From contig OX638350.1 in the NCBI GenBank assembly GCA_951813325.1, forward strand, positions 2,089,954 to 2,153,953: a DNA stretch of 64,000 nt, in the 5' to 3' direction. Each line of letters begins with the position of its first letter. Within the stretch, counting starts at the first letter, position 1. Below are positions 43,460-51,973 of the stretch, one piece after another. The notes beneath the pieces are model-generated. The model did no database searches. It was given only the letters and a program-made list of their open reading frames with translations, and had not been told where the DNA came from. The translations under genes and the position numbers were made by a program. Origin of the DNA: an uncultured Acidimicrobiales bacterium. GTDB taxonomy: Bacteria; Actinomycetota; Acidimicrobiia; Acidimicrobiales; Bin134.

Positions 43460-43665
43460 CACACTCCCCCATTGGGGGAAGGCCACGTTGGGGTCCTCCT
43501 CGCCGATTTCTTGCGCAAGGGCCCATAAGTCGTCTCCTTCAAACAGTTCTGCCAAGGCCCGACGACCCTCGGGCGATAAGTGCGGATCTCTATCACCTGA
43601 CCCGCGATAGCGACTGTACCGACTGACTCGCTCGAATACTCCAAAGTCACTTCGGCAGAGGCTGA
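43460..43665. other. Region with an unassigned protein-like frame
   Basis: Between the toxin promoter and the end of the FMN dehydrogenase gene. The minus strand has a frame without a start codon that reads DPHLSPEGRRALAELFEGDD, then LWALAQEIGEEDPNVAFP. Its composition is protein-like and it may be the remnant of a gene; I do not recognise it. A competing frame (GTG 43650) is less convincing. Confidence 0.3.
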
Positions 43666-44883
43666 TTACTGCCTCTGGCGGACGGAAGCGGGGGTTAGGT
43701 CGGCTGCCTTGGGGACGCCGATTAGGGCGAGAGTTCGGGTTAGGTCTTCGGTGAATTGGTCTAGGAGGTGGTCGACGCCGGGTTCGCCGGCGGCGGCTAG
43801 GGCGTAGAGGTAGGGGCGGCCGAACATGACGGCATCAGCGCCGAGGGCGAGGGCCATGGCGATGTGGCTGCCCCGGCGGACGCCGCCGTCGCAGATGATG
43901 TCGATTTCGCCGCCCACTGCGTCGGCCACCTGGGGGACCAACTCCAGGATGGGGGGCGCTCCGTCGAGCTGGCGGCCGCCGTGGTTGGAGAGGATTATCC
44001 CGTCAACGCCCTGTTCGGCGGCGATTTGGGCATCGCCTATCGATTGCACGCCTTTGAGCACTAGCTTCCCGTTCCAACGCTCACGCAGCCAGTCCAGGTC
44101 GTCCCACGAGAGCGCCTGGTTGAACTGGTTGTGGGCGAACTCGGCCAAACCCAAAGCCGAGCTGCCGTCGTAGCCCTGTACGCCGGTCAGGTTGGCAAAC
44201 GTGATCGGGTCGGACCGAAGCAGCGACCATGTCCAGGCCGGCCGGCGCAGCCCGTCCAAAACAGTGTCGGGCCCCAGGGTGGGCGGCAGGGTGAAGCCCC
44301 GGCGCACGTCGCGCTCTCGGCGGCCGAACACTGGCGTGTCCACCGCCACCAGCAGGGCCTCGTAGTCGCAGTCGGCCGCCCGCTGGAGCCATTCGGCCAC
44401 CAAGCCCCGATCGCGCCAGAAGTAGAGCTGGAACCACAGCGGGCCGTCGCTCACCTCTCTGATCTCCTCGATCGAGCGGGTGCTCAAAGTGGAAAGCGAA
44501 TAGGCGATCCCCTTGCGGGCCGCGGCCCGAGCCACGGCCAGCTCCCCGTCGGGGCACACGATGCGGGTGAATCCGGTGGGTGAAAGGGCCAGCGGCACCG
44601 GATGGCGCCGGCCCAGCAGCTCCACCGAGGTGTCCAGTTCCGACACGTCCCGCAGCACCCTGGGGACAAACTCCCATTGATCGAACGCCGCGGCGTTGCG
44701 CTCCATAGACAGCTCGTCCTCAGCCGCCCCGTCGATATAATCGAACACCCCTTGAGGCAGCCGCTTGCGGGCCAACTCCCGCAGATCGGCCACCGACGCC
44801 GCCCGGCTCAGCCGCCGCTTGGCCCGATTCGGCTCAAACCGCCGAAACCGCACCACCGAGCGCAGCGTCCGGATCATGCCCAC
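43666..44883 (-). CDS. FMN-dependent alpha-hydroxy-acid dehydrogenase (LldD-like)
   Basis: A 405-residue TIM-barrel FMN enzyme oxidising an L-2-hydroxy acid such as lactate. Signature segments: GVFDYIDGAAEDELSMERN at the N-terminal end, LSPTGFTRIVCPDGE, LWFQLYFWRDRG, LVLKGVQSIGDAQIA and the active-site LSNHGGRQLDGAPP with catalytic His and Arg, then DGGVRRGSHIAMALALGADA (FMN phosphate). Start: GTG 44883, or the ATG two codons on. It could be L-lactate dehydrogenase or a MftD-like relative; no mycofactocin genes are nearby, so the former is simpler. Confidence 0.88.
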   Translation of the reverse strand: MGMIRTLRSVVRFRRFEPNRAKRRLSRAASVADLRELARKRLPQGVFDYIDGAAEDELSMERNAAAFDQWEFVPRVLRDVSELDTSVELLGRRHPVPLALSPTGFTRIVCPDGELAVARAAARKGIAYSLSTLSTRSIEEIREVSDGPLWFQLYFWRDRGLVAEWLQRAADCDYEALLVAVDTPVFGRRERDVRRGFTLPPTLGPDTVLDGLRRPAWTWSLLRSDPITFANLTGVQGYDGSSALGLAEFAHNQFNQALSWDDLDWLRERWNGKLVLKGVQSIGDAQIAAEQGVDGIILSNHGGRQLDGAPPILELVPQVADAVGGEIDIICDGGVRRGSHIAMALALGADAVMFGRPYLYALAAAGEPGVDHLLDQFTEDLTRTLALIGVPKAADLTPASVRQRQ

Positions 44884-44928
44884 GCCACTGATTCAACTAC
44901 ATCGCACCGCTGATGACTACATGGGTTC

Positions 44929-45465
44929 TCAAACCCCGACCAGACTCCTCAAGCGACCTTGGTGGGGTACCGCAACCCCTGACAAGCGGCGCCGAAACTC
45001 CAGCCCGGCATTGACCGCGGCAATCACATAGCTGTCCCAACGCTCAACCTGTTCGCCCAAGCTCTCGCAAAACCAACGATGTACCTCGTCGGACCACCAC
45101 ATTCGATACCTGCTCCTTGGATCGGTGACCGGTGGGGGAAAACCACCAGGGCCCCGCTTGCCAGCAACGAGCAACCGCACGCTCTCACGAGTGCGTCCAG
45201 TCCGAGCAGCGATATCAGCCATGGACAGGAGTCCGATCTCAGCCAATCGGACAACCTTGACGCCGGCAACGGATTCCACCTCGGCGATGGCGGAGAACAC
45301 CGCCTCCTCGAACGTGTCGGTCTCTCGCCCAAAATCAAGGTACTGGATCCCGTCAGTCCGCCCGACCAGCGCATCGTCGCATCCCGCTTCGAACAGCGCG
45401 TCAATCACGCCTTCGTCCTGCAAGTCAGGACCCTCAACGATCATGGTGAACTCATGTAGCGGCAT
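44929..45465 (-). CDS. Helix-turn-helix protein partner of a HicA-like toxin
   Basis: A 178-residue protein. The first 75 residues (MPLHEFTMIVEGPDLQDEGV, then DALFEAGCDDALVG) form a small alpha-beta domain; the middle has an HTH (SMADIAARTGRTRESVRLLV); the end is helical. It begins 9 nt after the stop of the frameshifted HicA-like frame and so belongs to the same operon. By position and DNA-binding domain it should be the antitoxin and repressor. It is intact. Confidence 0.65.
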   Translation of the reverse strand: MPLHEFTMIVEGPDLQDEGVIDALFEAGCDDALVGRTDGIQYLDFGRETDTFEEAVFSAIAEVESVAGVKVVRLAEIGLLSMADIAARTGRTRESVRLLVAGKRGPGGFPPPVTDPRSRYRMWWSDEVHRWFCESLGEQVERWDSYVIAAVNAGLEFRRRLSGVAVPHQGRLRSLVGV

Positions 45466-45474
45466 CTTGGTGTC

Positions 45475-45710
45475 TCACTTTCCCCACTCGTGTCTGCATC
45501 TACTCACTTCGCGACGGAGACAACAGGCAAAGTTCCCCGAGTTGCGAGGGGTTGACCAGATCGAAACCTGGCACCGGACCGACTGGCCCCGCCACAGCGC
45601 ATGACGCCCCAACGATGACCTGACGGGGTGACAACTACCGACCATCCAGCCTCCTCTGCCTCAGCGAGCACAGCCTCAACCTCCTTGTCGGGATGTCGCC
45701 CCCGCGCCAT
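45475..45710 (-). pseudogene. HicA-like toxin gene with a single-base frameshift
   Basis: From ATG 45710 the frame reads MARGRHPDKEVEAVLAEAEE, AGWSVVVTPSGHRWGVMRCG and ASRSGA, then becomes unlike the family. Skipping to the next frame after TCCGG gives CQVSIWSTPRNSGNFA, then CLRREVSRCRHEWGK with a stop at 45475. This matches the usual end of small HicA-like proteins that sit before an HTH partner. One base has therefore probably been lost around 45587. The conserved GHRWG His is retained before the break, but the C-terminal strand and helix are not made in frame. Confidence 0.7.
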
Positions 45711-45745
45711 GTTGACAATATACAACGCTGTTGCTATACGTCAAC
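45711..45745 (-). promoter_or_regulatory. Operator-promoter of the HicA-like operon
   Basis: A 35-bp symmetric element on the minus strand: GTTGAC, 6 nt, CAAC, AGC, GTTG, 6 nt, GTCAAC. Both nested repeats share the same centre. It covers a promoter with TTGACG (45744-45739), a 16-bp spacer and TATATT (45722-45717). The start codon lies 6 nt after TATATT, so the transcript is probably leaderless. A dimeric repressor, most simply the HTH partner, could bind here. Confidence 0.7.
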
Positions 45746-45817
45746 ACCGCAGGATAGTAACCGGAGGGGCGACCCCGCAGTTCCGCCGTACTGGCAGGTG
45801 TGGGAACATGGCCCGTG

Positions 45818-46651
45818 ATGGCCACCGACTACTGGCGTGACGGCTACCTCGTACGCCGCAAGCTGGTACCAGAAGAGATGATCGCCACCCTCAACCAGCG
45901 TTTCGCCGACATCGCCGACGGCACCGTCTCCCCCGCTCCCAACATGCAGGTGGCCCGAAACGTAGAGATCGCCAAAGGGCTGGTCACGCCCCGCACCCCG
46001 GCCCATGGGATTGCCAAGGTGAACTTCGTGAACGGCGAGCCGGTGATGTCCCGCTATGCCCACTACGAACCGCTCATCGACCAGGTGGAGCAGCTCATCG
46101 GCGACGACCTGATCGCCTTGAACAGCATGTACCTGAACAAACCGACCGACGTCGACGGACGTCACCCTCTTCACCAGGATCTGCTCTACTTCCCCCTCCG
46201 TCCCGCCGACCGCATCGTCGGAGTGTGGACGGCGCTCGATCAGGTAACCCGGGAGAACGGCTGCCTGGTGGTCATCCCCGGCACCCACACCGGCGAACTC
46301 CTGGAGCACGACTACCCCGATTGGGAGCACAAGAACTTCTTGTTCTTCGGCGCCAAAGGCATCGACGTCGACCAGCGGGTCCACCTGGAGATGGACCCCG
46401 GCGACACCGTCTTCTTCCATCCCCTGCTCGTCCACGGCTCCGGCTTCAACCGCACCGAGGGCCTCCGCCGCGCCATAGCCGTCCACTACGCCAACTCCCA
46501 CTGCCAAGACATCTGGCACGGAGAAACCAAAACCATCGGCACCTTCAACCCCCGTCTGGACATCCGCCTAGTCCGCGGCGACGACCCCAACCAGTACGCC
46601 CAACCAGCTTCGCAACGACTGCAACCCGCCAGCAATACAGCAGTACGATGA
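45818..46651 (+). CDS. Phytanoyl-CoA dioxygenase (PhyH) family protein
   Basis: About 277 residues from the ATG at 45818. An Fe(II)/2-oxoglutarate oxygenase: the HxD part of the iron triad lies in LHQDLLYFPLRP, the distal His in PLLVHGSGFNRTEG, and the following Arg (RRAIAVHY) would bind 2-oxoglutarate. Middle segments WTALDQVTRENGCLVVIPGT and THTG are typical of PhyH. Substrate unknown; related enzymes hydroxylate branched acyl-CoAs, ectoine or halogenated compounds. It precedes valS by 7 bp, so co-transcription is possible. Confidence 0.87.
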   Translation: MATDYWRDGYLVRRKLVPEEMIATLNQRFADIADGTVSPAPNMQVARNVEIAKGLVTPRTPAHGIAKVNFVNGEPVMSRYAHYEPLIDQVEQLIGDDLIALNSMYLNKPTDVDGRHPLHQDLLYFPLRPADRIVGVWTALDQVTRENGCLVVIPGTHTGELLEHDYPDWEHKNFLFFGAKGIDVDQRVHLEMDPGDTVFFHPLLVHGSGFNRTEGLRRAIAVHYANSHCQDIWHGETKTIGTFNPRLDIRLVRGDDPNQYAQPASQRLQPASNTAVR

Positions 46652-46658
46652 CCAGGCG

Positions 46659-49202
46659 ATGACCGCCCCCCGCAACGTCCCCGAGAAGCCCGCGCTCGAG
46701 GGCCTCGAAGCCAAATGGGACGAAATCTGGGAAACCAGCGGAACGTACCGCTTCGACCGAACCGCGACCCGCGACCAGGTCTACTCCATCGACACCCCGC
46801 CCCCCACCGTCAGCGGCGCCCTCCACGTCGGCCACATCTTCAGCTACACCCACACCGACACCCTCGCCCGCTACCAGCGCATGCGGGGCAAAGAGGTGTA
46901 CTACCCCATGGGCTGGGACGACAACGGCCTGCCCACCGAGCGCCGGGTGCAGAACTACTTCGGGGTGCGCTGCGACCCGTCCCTGCCCTACGACCCCGAC
47001 TTCCAGCCCCCCGACGAGCCCGGCAAAGACCAGTTCCCCATATCCAGGCGCAACTTCGTGGAGCTGTGCGTGCAGCTCACCGCCACCGACGAGCAGGCCT
47101 TCGAGGAGCTGTGGCGCCGCCTGGGCCTGTCCATCGACTGGTCGCTCACCTACGCCACCATCGACGAGCGCAGCCGCCGGGCCTCCCAGCGGGCCTTCCT
47201 CCGCAACCTGGCCCGGGGGGAGGCCTATCAGAGCGAGGCCCCCAGCCTTTGGGATGTGACCTTCCGCACCGCAGTAGCCCAGGCCGAGCTGGAAGACCGG
47301 GAGCGCCCCGGCGCCTACCACCGCCTGGCCTTCCACCTCCCCGACGGCAGCGACCTGCCCATCGACACCACCCGCCCCGAGCTGCTGGCTGCCTGCGTGG
47401 CGGTGGTGGCCCACCCCGACGACCAGCGCTATCAGCCCCTGTTCGGCCAGACCATCACCACCCCGCTGTTCAAGGCGACGGTGCCCATGGTGGCCCACAC
47501 CCTGGCTGATCCCGAGAAGGGCACCGGAGCAGCCATGGTCTGCACCTTCGGCGACACCACCGACGTGACCTGGTGGCGGGAGCTGAACCTGCCCGTGCGG
47601 GCCATCGTCGACCGGGGCGGCCGCCTGGCGCCCGACGCGCCCGACGGGATCGACCCCGCCCCCTACGCCGAAATCGCCGGGCGCACCATCGGTGGCGCCC
47701 AGCAGCGCACGGTCGAGCTGCTCAGGGAAACAGGCGAGCTGATCGGAGAGCCCCGGGCCGTCACCCACCCGGTGAAGTTCTTCGAGAAGGGCCAGCGCCC
47801 GCTGGAGATCGTCACCTCCCGCCAGTGGTACATCCGCAACGGCGGGCGGGACCAGGCCCTGCGCGACGCCCTCATCGGCCGGGGCCGCGAACTCAACTGG
47901 GTGCCCGAGCACATGCGGGTGCGCTATGAGAACTGGGTCGGCGGGCTCAACGGCGACTGGCTCATCAGCCGCCAGCGCTTCTTCGGCGTGCCCTTCCCCA
48001 TCTGGTACCCGCTCGGCCCCGGCGGGGAGATCGACTACGACCACCCCATCGCCGCCGACGAGGCCGGCCTCCCGGTGGACCCCTCCTCCGAGGCGCCCCC
48101 CGGCTACGCAGAGGACCAACGGGACCAACCCGGGGGGTTCACCGCCGACCCCGACGTGATGGACACCTGGGCCACCTCCTCGCTCTCCCCCCAGATCGCC
48201 TGCTACTGGGAGGACGACCCCGACCTGTTCGAGCGCACCTTCCCCATGGACCTGCGCCCGCAAGCCCACGAGATCATCCGCACCTGGCTGTTCGCCACCG
48301 TGACCCGGGCCCACTTCGAGCACGGCGGGCTGCCGTGGTCCACCGCAGCCATCTCGGGCTGGGTGCTCGACCCCGACCGCAAGAAGATGTCCAAGTCGAA
48401 GGGCAACGTGGTCACCCCCATGGGCACCCTGGAGGCGTTTGGCGCCGACGCCCTCCGCTATTGGGCGTCGTCGGGGCGGCCCGGCACCGACACCGCCTTC
48501 GAAGAGGGCCAGATGAAGGTGGGCCGTCGCCTGGCGGTGAAGATCCTCAACGCTGGCCGATTCGTGCTCGGCCAAGAGCCGGCCGCCGACGCCCGGCCCA
48601 CCGAGACCCTCGACCAGGCGCTGCTCGCCCACCTGGCCGGCCTGGTGGACGACGCCACCGCCGCCTTCGACAAGGGCGACTACGCCCGGGCCCTGGAGCT
48701 GACCGAGACGTCGTTCTGGTCGTTCACCGACGACTATCTGGAACTGGTGAAGAACCGGGCCTACGGAGGCCGGGGCGGACCGGCGAGCGAGTCGGCCCGC
48801 CACACCCTGGAGACGGCCCTCACCGCTTACCTCATGCTGTTCGCCCCGTTCCTGCCCTATGTGACCGAAGAGGTGTGGTCGTGGTGGCAACAGGGCTCGG
48901 TCCACCGCACCGCCTGGCCCGTCGGGGCCGAGCTGCGGGCCGCGGCCGGCGACGTGAACCCGCAGGCCGCGGCAGTGGCGGCCGACGCCCTGCGGGAGAT
49001 CCGCCGCATCAAGAGCGACGCCAAGGTGCGCCTGGCCACCGCAGTCACCACCGCCACCGTCACCGATACCGCCGAGCGGCTGGCCGTCCTGGAACAGGTG
49101 GCCGACGACGTGGCCGACGCCGGGCGGTGCCGAGAGCTGCTCACCGCGGTGGGCCCGGAGCTGTCGGTGACCGCAGAGCTGGAAACCGAGACCGCGGCCT
49201 GA
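46659..49202 (+). CDS. valS: Valine--tRNA ligase
   Basis: An 847-residue class I aminoacyl-tRNA synthetase. The HIGH motif is HVGH in SGALHVGHIFSYTHTD, the CP1 editing domain includes DTTRPELLAACVAV, PEKGTGAAMVCTFGD and VTWWRELNLP, and the KMSKS motif is DPDRKKMSKSKGN. A helical anticodon-binding domain follows. The domain set is complete, and the length is a little short because the terminal coiled coil is reduced. The sequence reads like the ValS branch seen in several actinobacterial groups. modA starts one nucleotide after its stop. Confidence 0.94.
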   Translation: MTAPRNVPEKPALEGLEAKWDEIWETSGTYRFDRTATRDQVYSIDTPPPTVSGALHVGHIFSYTHTDTLARYQRMRGKEVYYPMGWDDNGLPTERRVQNYFGVRCDPSLPYDPDFQPPDEPGKDQFPISRRNFVELCVQLTATDEQAFEELWRRLGLSIDWSLTYATIDERSRRASQRAFLRNLARGEAYQSEAPSLWDVTFRTAVAQAELEDRERPGAYHRLAFHLPDGSDLPIDTTRPELLAACVAVVAHPDDQRYQPLFGQTITTPLFKATVPMVAHTLADPEKGTGAAMVCTFGDTTDVTWWRELNLPVRAIVDRGGRLAPDAPDGIDPAPYAEIAGRTIGGAQQRTVELLRETGELIGEPRAVTHPVKFFEKGQRPLEIVTSRQWYIRNGGRDQALRDALIGRGRELNWVPEHMRVRYENWVGGLNGDWLISRQRFFGVPFPIWYPLGPGGEIDYDHPIAADEAGLPVDPSSEAPPGYAEDQRDQPGGFTADPDVMDTWATSSLSPQIACYWEDDPDLFERTFPMDLRPQAHEIIRTWLFATVTRAHFEHGGLPWSTAAISGWVLDPDRKKMSKSKGNVVTPMGTLEAFGADALRYWASSGRPGTDTAFEEGQMKVGRRLAVKILNAGRFVLGQEPAADARPTETLDQALLAHLAGLVDDATAAFDKGDYARALELTETSFWSFTDDYLELVKNRAYGGRGGPASESARHTLETALTAYLMLFAPFLPYVTEEVWSWWQQGSVHRTAWPVGAELRAAAGDVNPQAAAVAADALREIRRIKSDAKVRLATAVTTATVTDTAERLAVLEQVADDVADAGRCRELLTAVGPELSVTAELETETAA

Positions 49203-49203
49203 C

Positions 49204-49938
49204 ATGCGCTTTTTGAGCCTCGGTGTTCTGGCCGGGGTTCTCGCCTGGTTGGTGACAGGATGCGGGGGTGGAGGCGAGACCACGGTGACCGTGTACGCGG
49301 CGGCGTCATTGTCGGAGGCATTCGAGGACTTGGCCATCGAATTTGAGGCCGCCTACCCCGATGTGGGCGTGAAGCTCAACTTCGCGGGCAGCGCCCGGCT
49401 GGCCGCCCAAATCAGCGCCGGCGCCCGCGCCGACGTATTCGCGTCGGCCAACGGTGCCACTATGAGCCGGGTTGTGGCCGAAGGGCGCACCACCACACCC
49501 CCTGTCTTGTTCGTCCGCAACCGACTGGCTTTGGTGATGCCGATCGACAACCCCGGCAACGTCACCGGACTGGAAGACCTGTCAGATGACGGCTTGGTAT
49601 TGGCAGTGTGCGCCCCCGAGGTTCCCTGCGGCGCCCTCGCCGAGGCCGTGCTGGCGGACGCCGGGGTCGATGCTGACGCCGACACCGAGGAGACAAGCGT
49701 GCGGGCCGTGCTTACCAAGGTGACGCTCGGCGAGGCCGACGCCGGGCTGGTGTACGCCACCGACGTGGCGGCCGGCGGCAGCAAAGTGGCCTCAGTGCCC
49801 CTCGGCCCCCAATTCAGGTTCAACGACTATCCAGTGGCCGCGGTCAGCGACCGGGCTGTTGCCGCCGATTTTGTGGATTTCGTCCTCGGTCCTGACGGCC
49901 AGCGCATACTCCGCAGCCACGGATTCGAATCCCCATGA
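49204..49938 (+). CDS. modA: Molybdate ABC transporter substrate-binding lipoprotein
   Basis: A 244-residue periplasmic-type binding protein with an N-terminal signal peptide and lipobox (LVTGC, the Cys at residue 20). VYAAASLSEAFEDLA is the characteristic start of the ModA fold, with NFAGSARLAAQISAGARADV and DAGLVYATDVAAG later. It binds molybdate or tungstate and delivers it to ModBC. It begins directly after valS and overlaps modB by 4 nt. Confidence 0.92.
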   Translation: MRFLSLGVLAGVLAWLVTGCGGGGETTVTVYAAASLSEAFEDLAIEFEAAYPDVGVKLNFAGSARLAAQISAGARADVFASANGATMSRVVAEGRTTTPPVLFVRNRLALVMPIDNPGNVTGLEDLSDDGLVLAVCAPEVPCGALAEAVLADAGVDADADTEETSVRAVLTKVTLGEADAGLVYATDVAAGGSKVASVPLGPQFRFNDYPVAAVSDRAVAADFVDFVLGPDGQRILRSHGFESP

Positions 49939-50789
49939 CCGACCGTTCCACCTCCAAAGAGCCGAACCGCCGGCCGCCGATCCCGGTCCTGGCCATGGCC
50001 GTCATCGCGGTGGCCGTTCTGGCTCTGCCCCTGGTGGGCCTGTTGCAGCGGACGCCGTGGTCATCGCTGGGCACCACGCTGGGCGAAACCGCCACATTGG
50101 AGGCTCTCCGAGTATCGGTGGTGGTGTCGCTTCTAGCCGCGGCAGTGTCTGTGATGCTGGGGCTCCCCCTGGCATGGGTATTGGCCCGGCTGTCGTTCCG
50201 GGGAAGGGCGCTGGTGCGGGCCATCGTGCTGCTGCCCATGGTGTTGCCCCCAGTGGTGGGCGGCATCGCCCTGTTTTTCGCCCTCGGTCGCCGGGGGCTC
50301 ATCGGCCGAGTGCTGCACAACGGGCTCGGAGTCGACACCCTCATCGGCACCACCGCGGGCGCGGTGATCGCCGCCGTGTTCGTGTCGATGCCGTTCTTCG
50401 TCATCACCGCTGAGGCCGGGCTGCGCCAGCTTGACCCTCGCTTGGAGTCGGCCGCTTCAACCCTGGGCGCTGGGCGCTGGACGGTGCTGCGCCGCATCAC
50501 CTTGCCGCTGCTGGCACCGTCGCTGGCCGCGGGGGCGACCTTGTCGTGGGCCCGGGCCCTGGGCGAGTTCGGGGCCACCATCACCTTCGCCGGCAACCAC
50601 CCGGGCCGCACCCGCACGCTGCCGCTGGCCATCGCCCAAGCCAACGAGGCCGGCCGGCCCGAGGCGGCCATCGCCATGTCGGTGCTGCTCATCGGGGTGT
50701 CGCTGGTCGTGCTGATCGGCCTGCGCCACCGCTGGATAGCCCCCCGCTCCCCCCGACCAGAGAGATCGTCGGAGACATCTCCGTCGTGA
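49935..50789 (+). CDS. modB: Molybdate ABC transporter permease
   Basis: A 284-residue inner-membrane permease with about six helices and the cytoplasmic EAA loop ESAASTLGAGRWTVLRRITL, where it contacts the ATPase. MGLPLAWVLARLSFRGRA-like and VLLPMVLPPVVGGIALFFAL regions match ModB/CysT permeases; GEFGATITFAGNHPGRTRT is a ModB hallmark. ATGA overlap with modA and GTGA overlap with modC define an operon. Confidence 0.92.
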   Translation: MTDRSTSKEPNRRPPIPVLAMAVIAVAVLALPLVGLLQRTPWSSLGTTLGETATLEALRVSVVVSLLAAAVSVMLGLPLAWVLARLSFRGRALVRAIVLLPMVLPPVVGGIALFFALGRRGLIGRVLHNGLGVDTLIGTTAGAVIAAVFVSMPFFVITAEAGLRQLDPRLESAASTLGAGRWTVLRRITLPLLAPSLAAGATLSWARALGEFGATITFAGNHPGRTRTLPLAIAQANEAGRPEAAIAMSVLLIGVSLVVLIGLRHRWIAPRSPRPERSSETSPS

Positions 50790-51826
50790 GCATCCAAGCC
50801 GAGATCAGCGCCACCACCGGAGGCTTCTCCCTGCAAGCAGCCTTCGACGCGCCGACGGGGAGCTGCACCGCGGTGGTCGGACCCAACGGAGCGGGCAAAA
50901 CCACCCTGGTCCACGCGCTGGCCGGGCTTGTCCCGATCCAGCAGGGCAGGATTGTGCTGGCCGGACAGGTGGTCGACGATTCGGCCCAGGGAATCCATGT
51001 GCCCCCCGACCGCCGCCCCATCGCCCTACACAGCCAGCACAACCTGCTGTTTCCCCACCTCAGCGTGGTGGACAACGTGGCGTTCGGCCCCCAATGCTCG
51101 GGCATGTCCACCCACGACGCCCGCCACCGGGCCCACGAGTGGCTCGACAGAGTCGGCCTGGCCCACCTGGCCGGCCTGCGCCCCGGGCAGCTGTCCGGCG
51201 GGCAGGCCCAGCGGGTAGGACTGGCCCGGGCCGCCGCCTGCCAGCCTGAGGTGCTGCTGCTCGACGAGTCCCTGGCCTCCCTCGACGCCGAGACCCGCAC
51301 CGACGTGCGCCACCTTCTGGCCGACATCGAGGCCACCCGGGTGCTGATCACCCACGATCCCGTGGAAACCAGGGTGCTGGCCGACCAGCTCCTGGTGATG
51401 GAGGAGGGCCAGATCGTGCAGTCCGGCACCCCCGAGGAGGTGGCTGCCGACCCCCGAACCCCGTGGACCGCTGGACTCTTGGACGTGAACCTGCTCACCG
51501 GCCGCGCGGTCGGCACCCGAGTGGCCCTCGACTGCGGGCTCACCCTCACCACGGCCACACCCATGTCCGGGCCGGTGCTGGTCACCTTCTCCCCGGCGGC
51601 CATTGCCCTGTCGGCCACCCGGCCCCACACCAGCGCCCGCAACACCTGGGAGGCCGAAGTGGCCCGCATCCAGCCCGAGAGCGACCGGGCCCGGGTGCTC
51701 TTGGGGGCTCCGGCGCCCTGCCATGTATGGGTCACGCCCCAAGCGGTGGGTGAGCTCGGCCTCGGCGCCGGCACCCGCTGCTGGGCCGCCCTCAAAGCCA
51801 CCGAATTAACCGTCCGCGAGGCCTAG
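50786..51826 (+). CDS. modC: Molybdate ABC transporter ATP-binding protein with TOBE domain
   Basis: About 346 residues from the GTG at 50786, which overlaps the modB stop; upstream in-frame starts lie inside modB and are unlikely. Walker A GPNGAGKTTLVHAL, signature LSGGQAQRVGLARAAA, Walker B LLLDESLASLDAETR and switch His in VLITHDPVE. The C-terminal 110 residues form a molybdate-binding TOBE (Mop-like) region. Energises uptake of molybdate for molybdenum cofactor enzymes. Confidence 0.92.
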   Translation: MSIQAEISATTGGFSLQAAFDAPTGSCTAVVGPNGAGKTTLVHALAGLVPIQQGRIVLAGQVVDDSAQGIHVPPDRRPIALHSQHNLLFPHLSVVDNVAFGPQCSGMSTHDARHRAHEWLDRVGLAHLAGLRPGQLSGGQAQRVGLARAAACQPEVLLLDESLASLDAETRTDVRHLLADIEATRVLITHDPVETRVLADQLLVMEEGQIVQSGTPEEVAADPRTPWTAGLLDVNLLTGRAVGTRVALDCGLTLTTATPMSGPVLVTFSPAAIALSATRPHTSARNTWEAEVARIQPESDRARVLLGAPAPCHVWVTPQAVGELGLGAGTRCWAALKATELTVREA

Positions 51827-51904
51827 GCTGCGCGCGCCAACCAGCCCAATATTTTCCACCCCCAATTCGAAATCCCTGGTCACAGATCTAAATCAAGATG
51901 ACTG

Positions 51905-51933
51905 TTGCGTAATTTCCCCGTTGTAATTACACT
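51905..51933 (+). promoter_or_regulatory. Putative promoter of nrdAB
   Basis: TTGCGT (51905-51910) and TACACT (51928-51933) are separated by 17 bp. An inverted repeat gtaatt (51909-51914) and aattac (51925-51930) overlaps it and could be an operator. I could not find a clear NrdR box. Confidence 0.4.
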
Positions 51934-51973
51934 TTGAAGACTTCGCGCTGGCATCTCATTTGCAGGGGGACTG

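Noticed and set aside
46545-49337. A 930-codon open frame antisense to valS
   Set aside because: Its composition (repeated Gly, Val, His, Gln) is typical of the reverse complement of a GC-rich gene; ValS is certain on the other strand.
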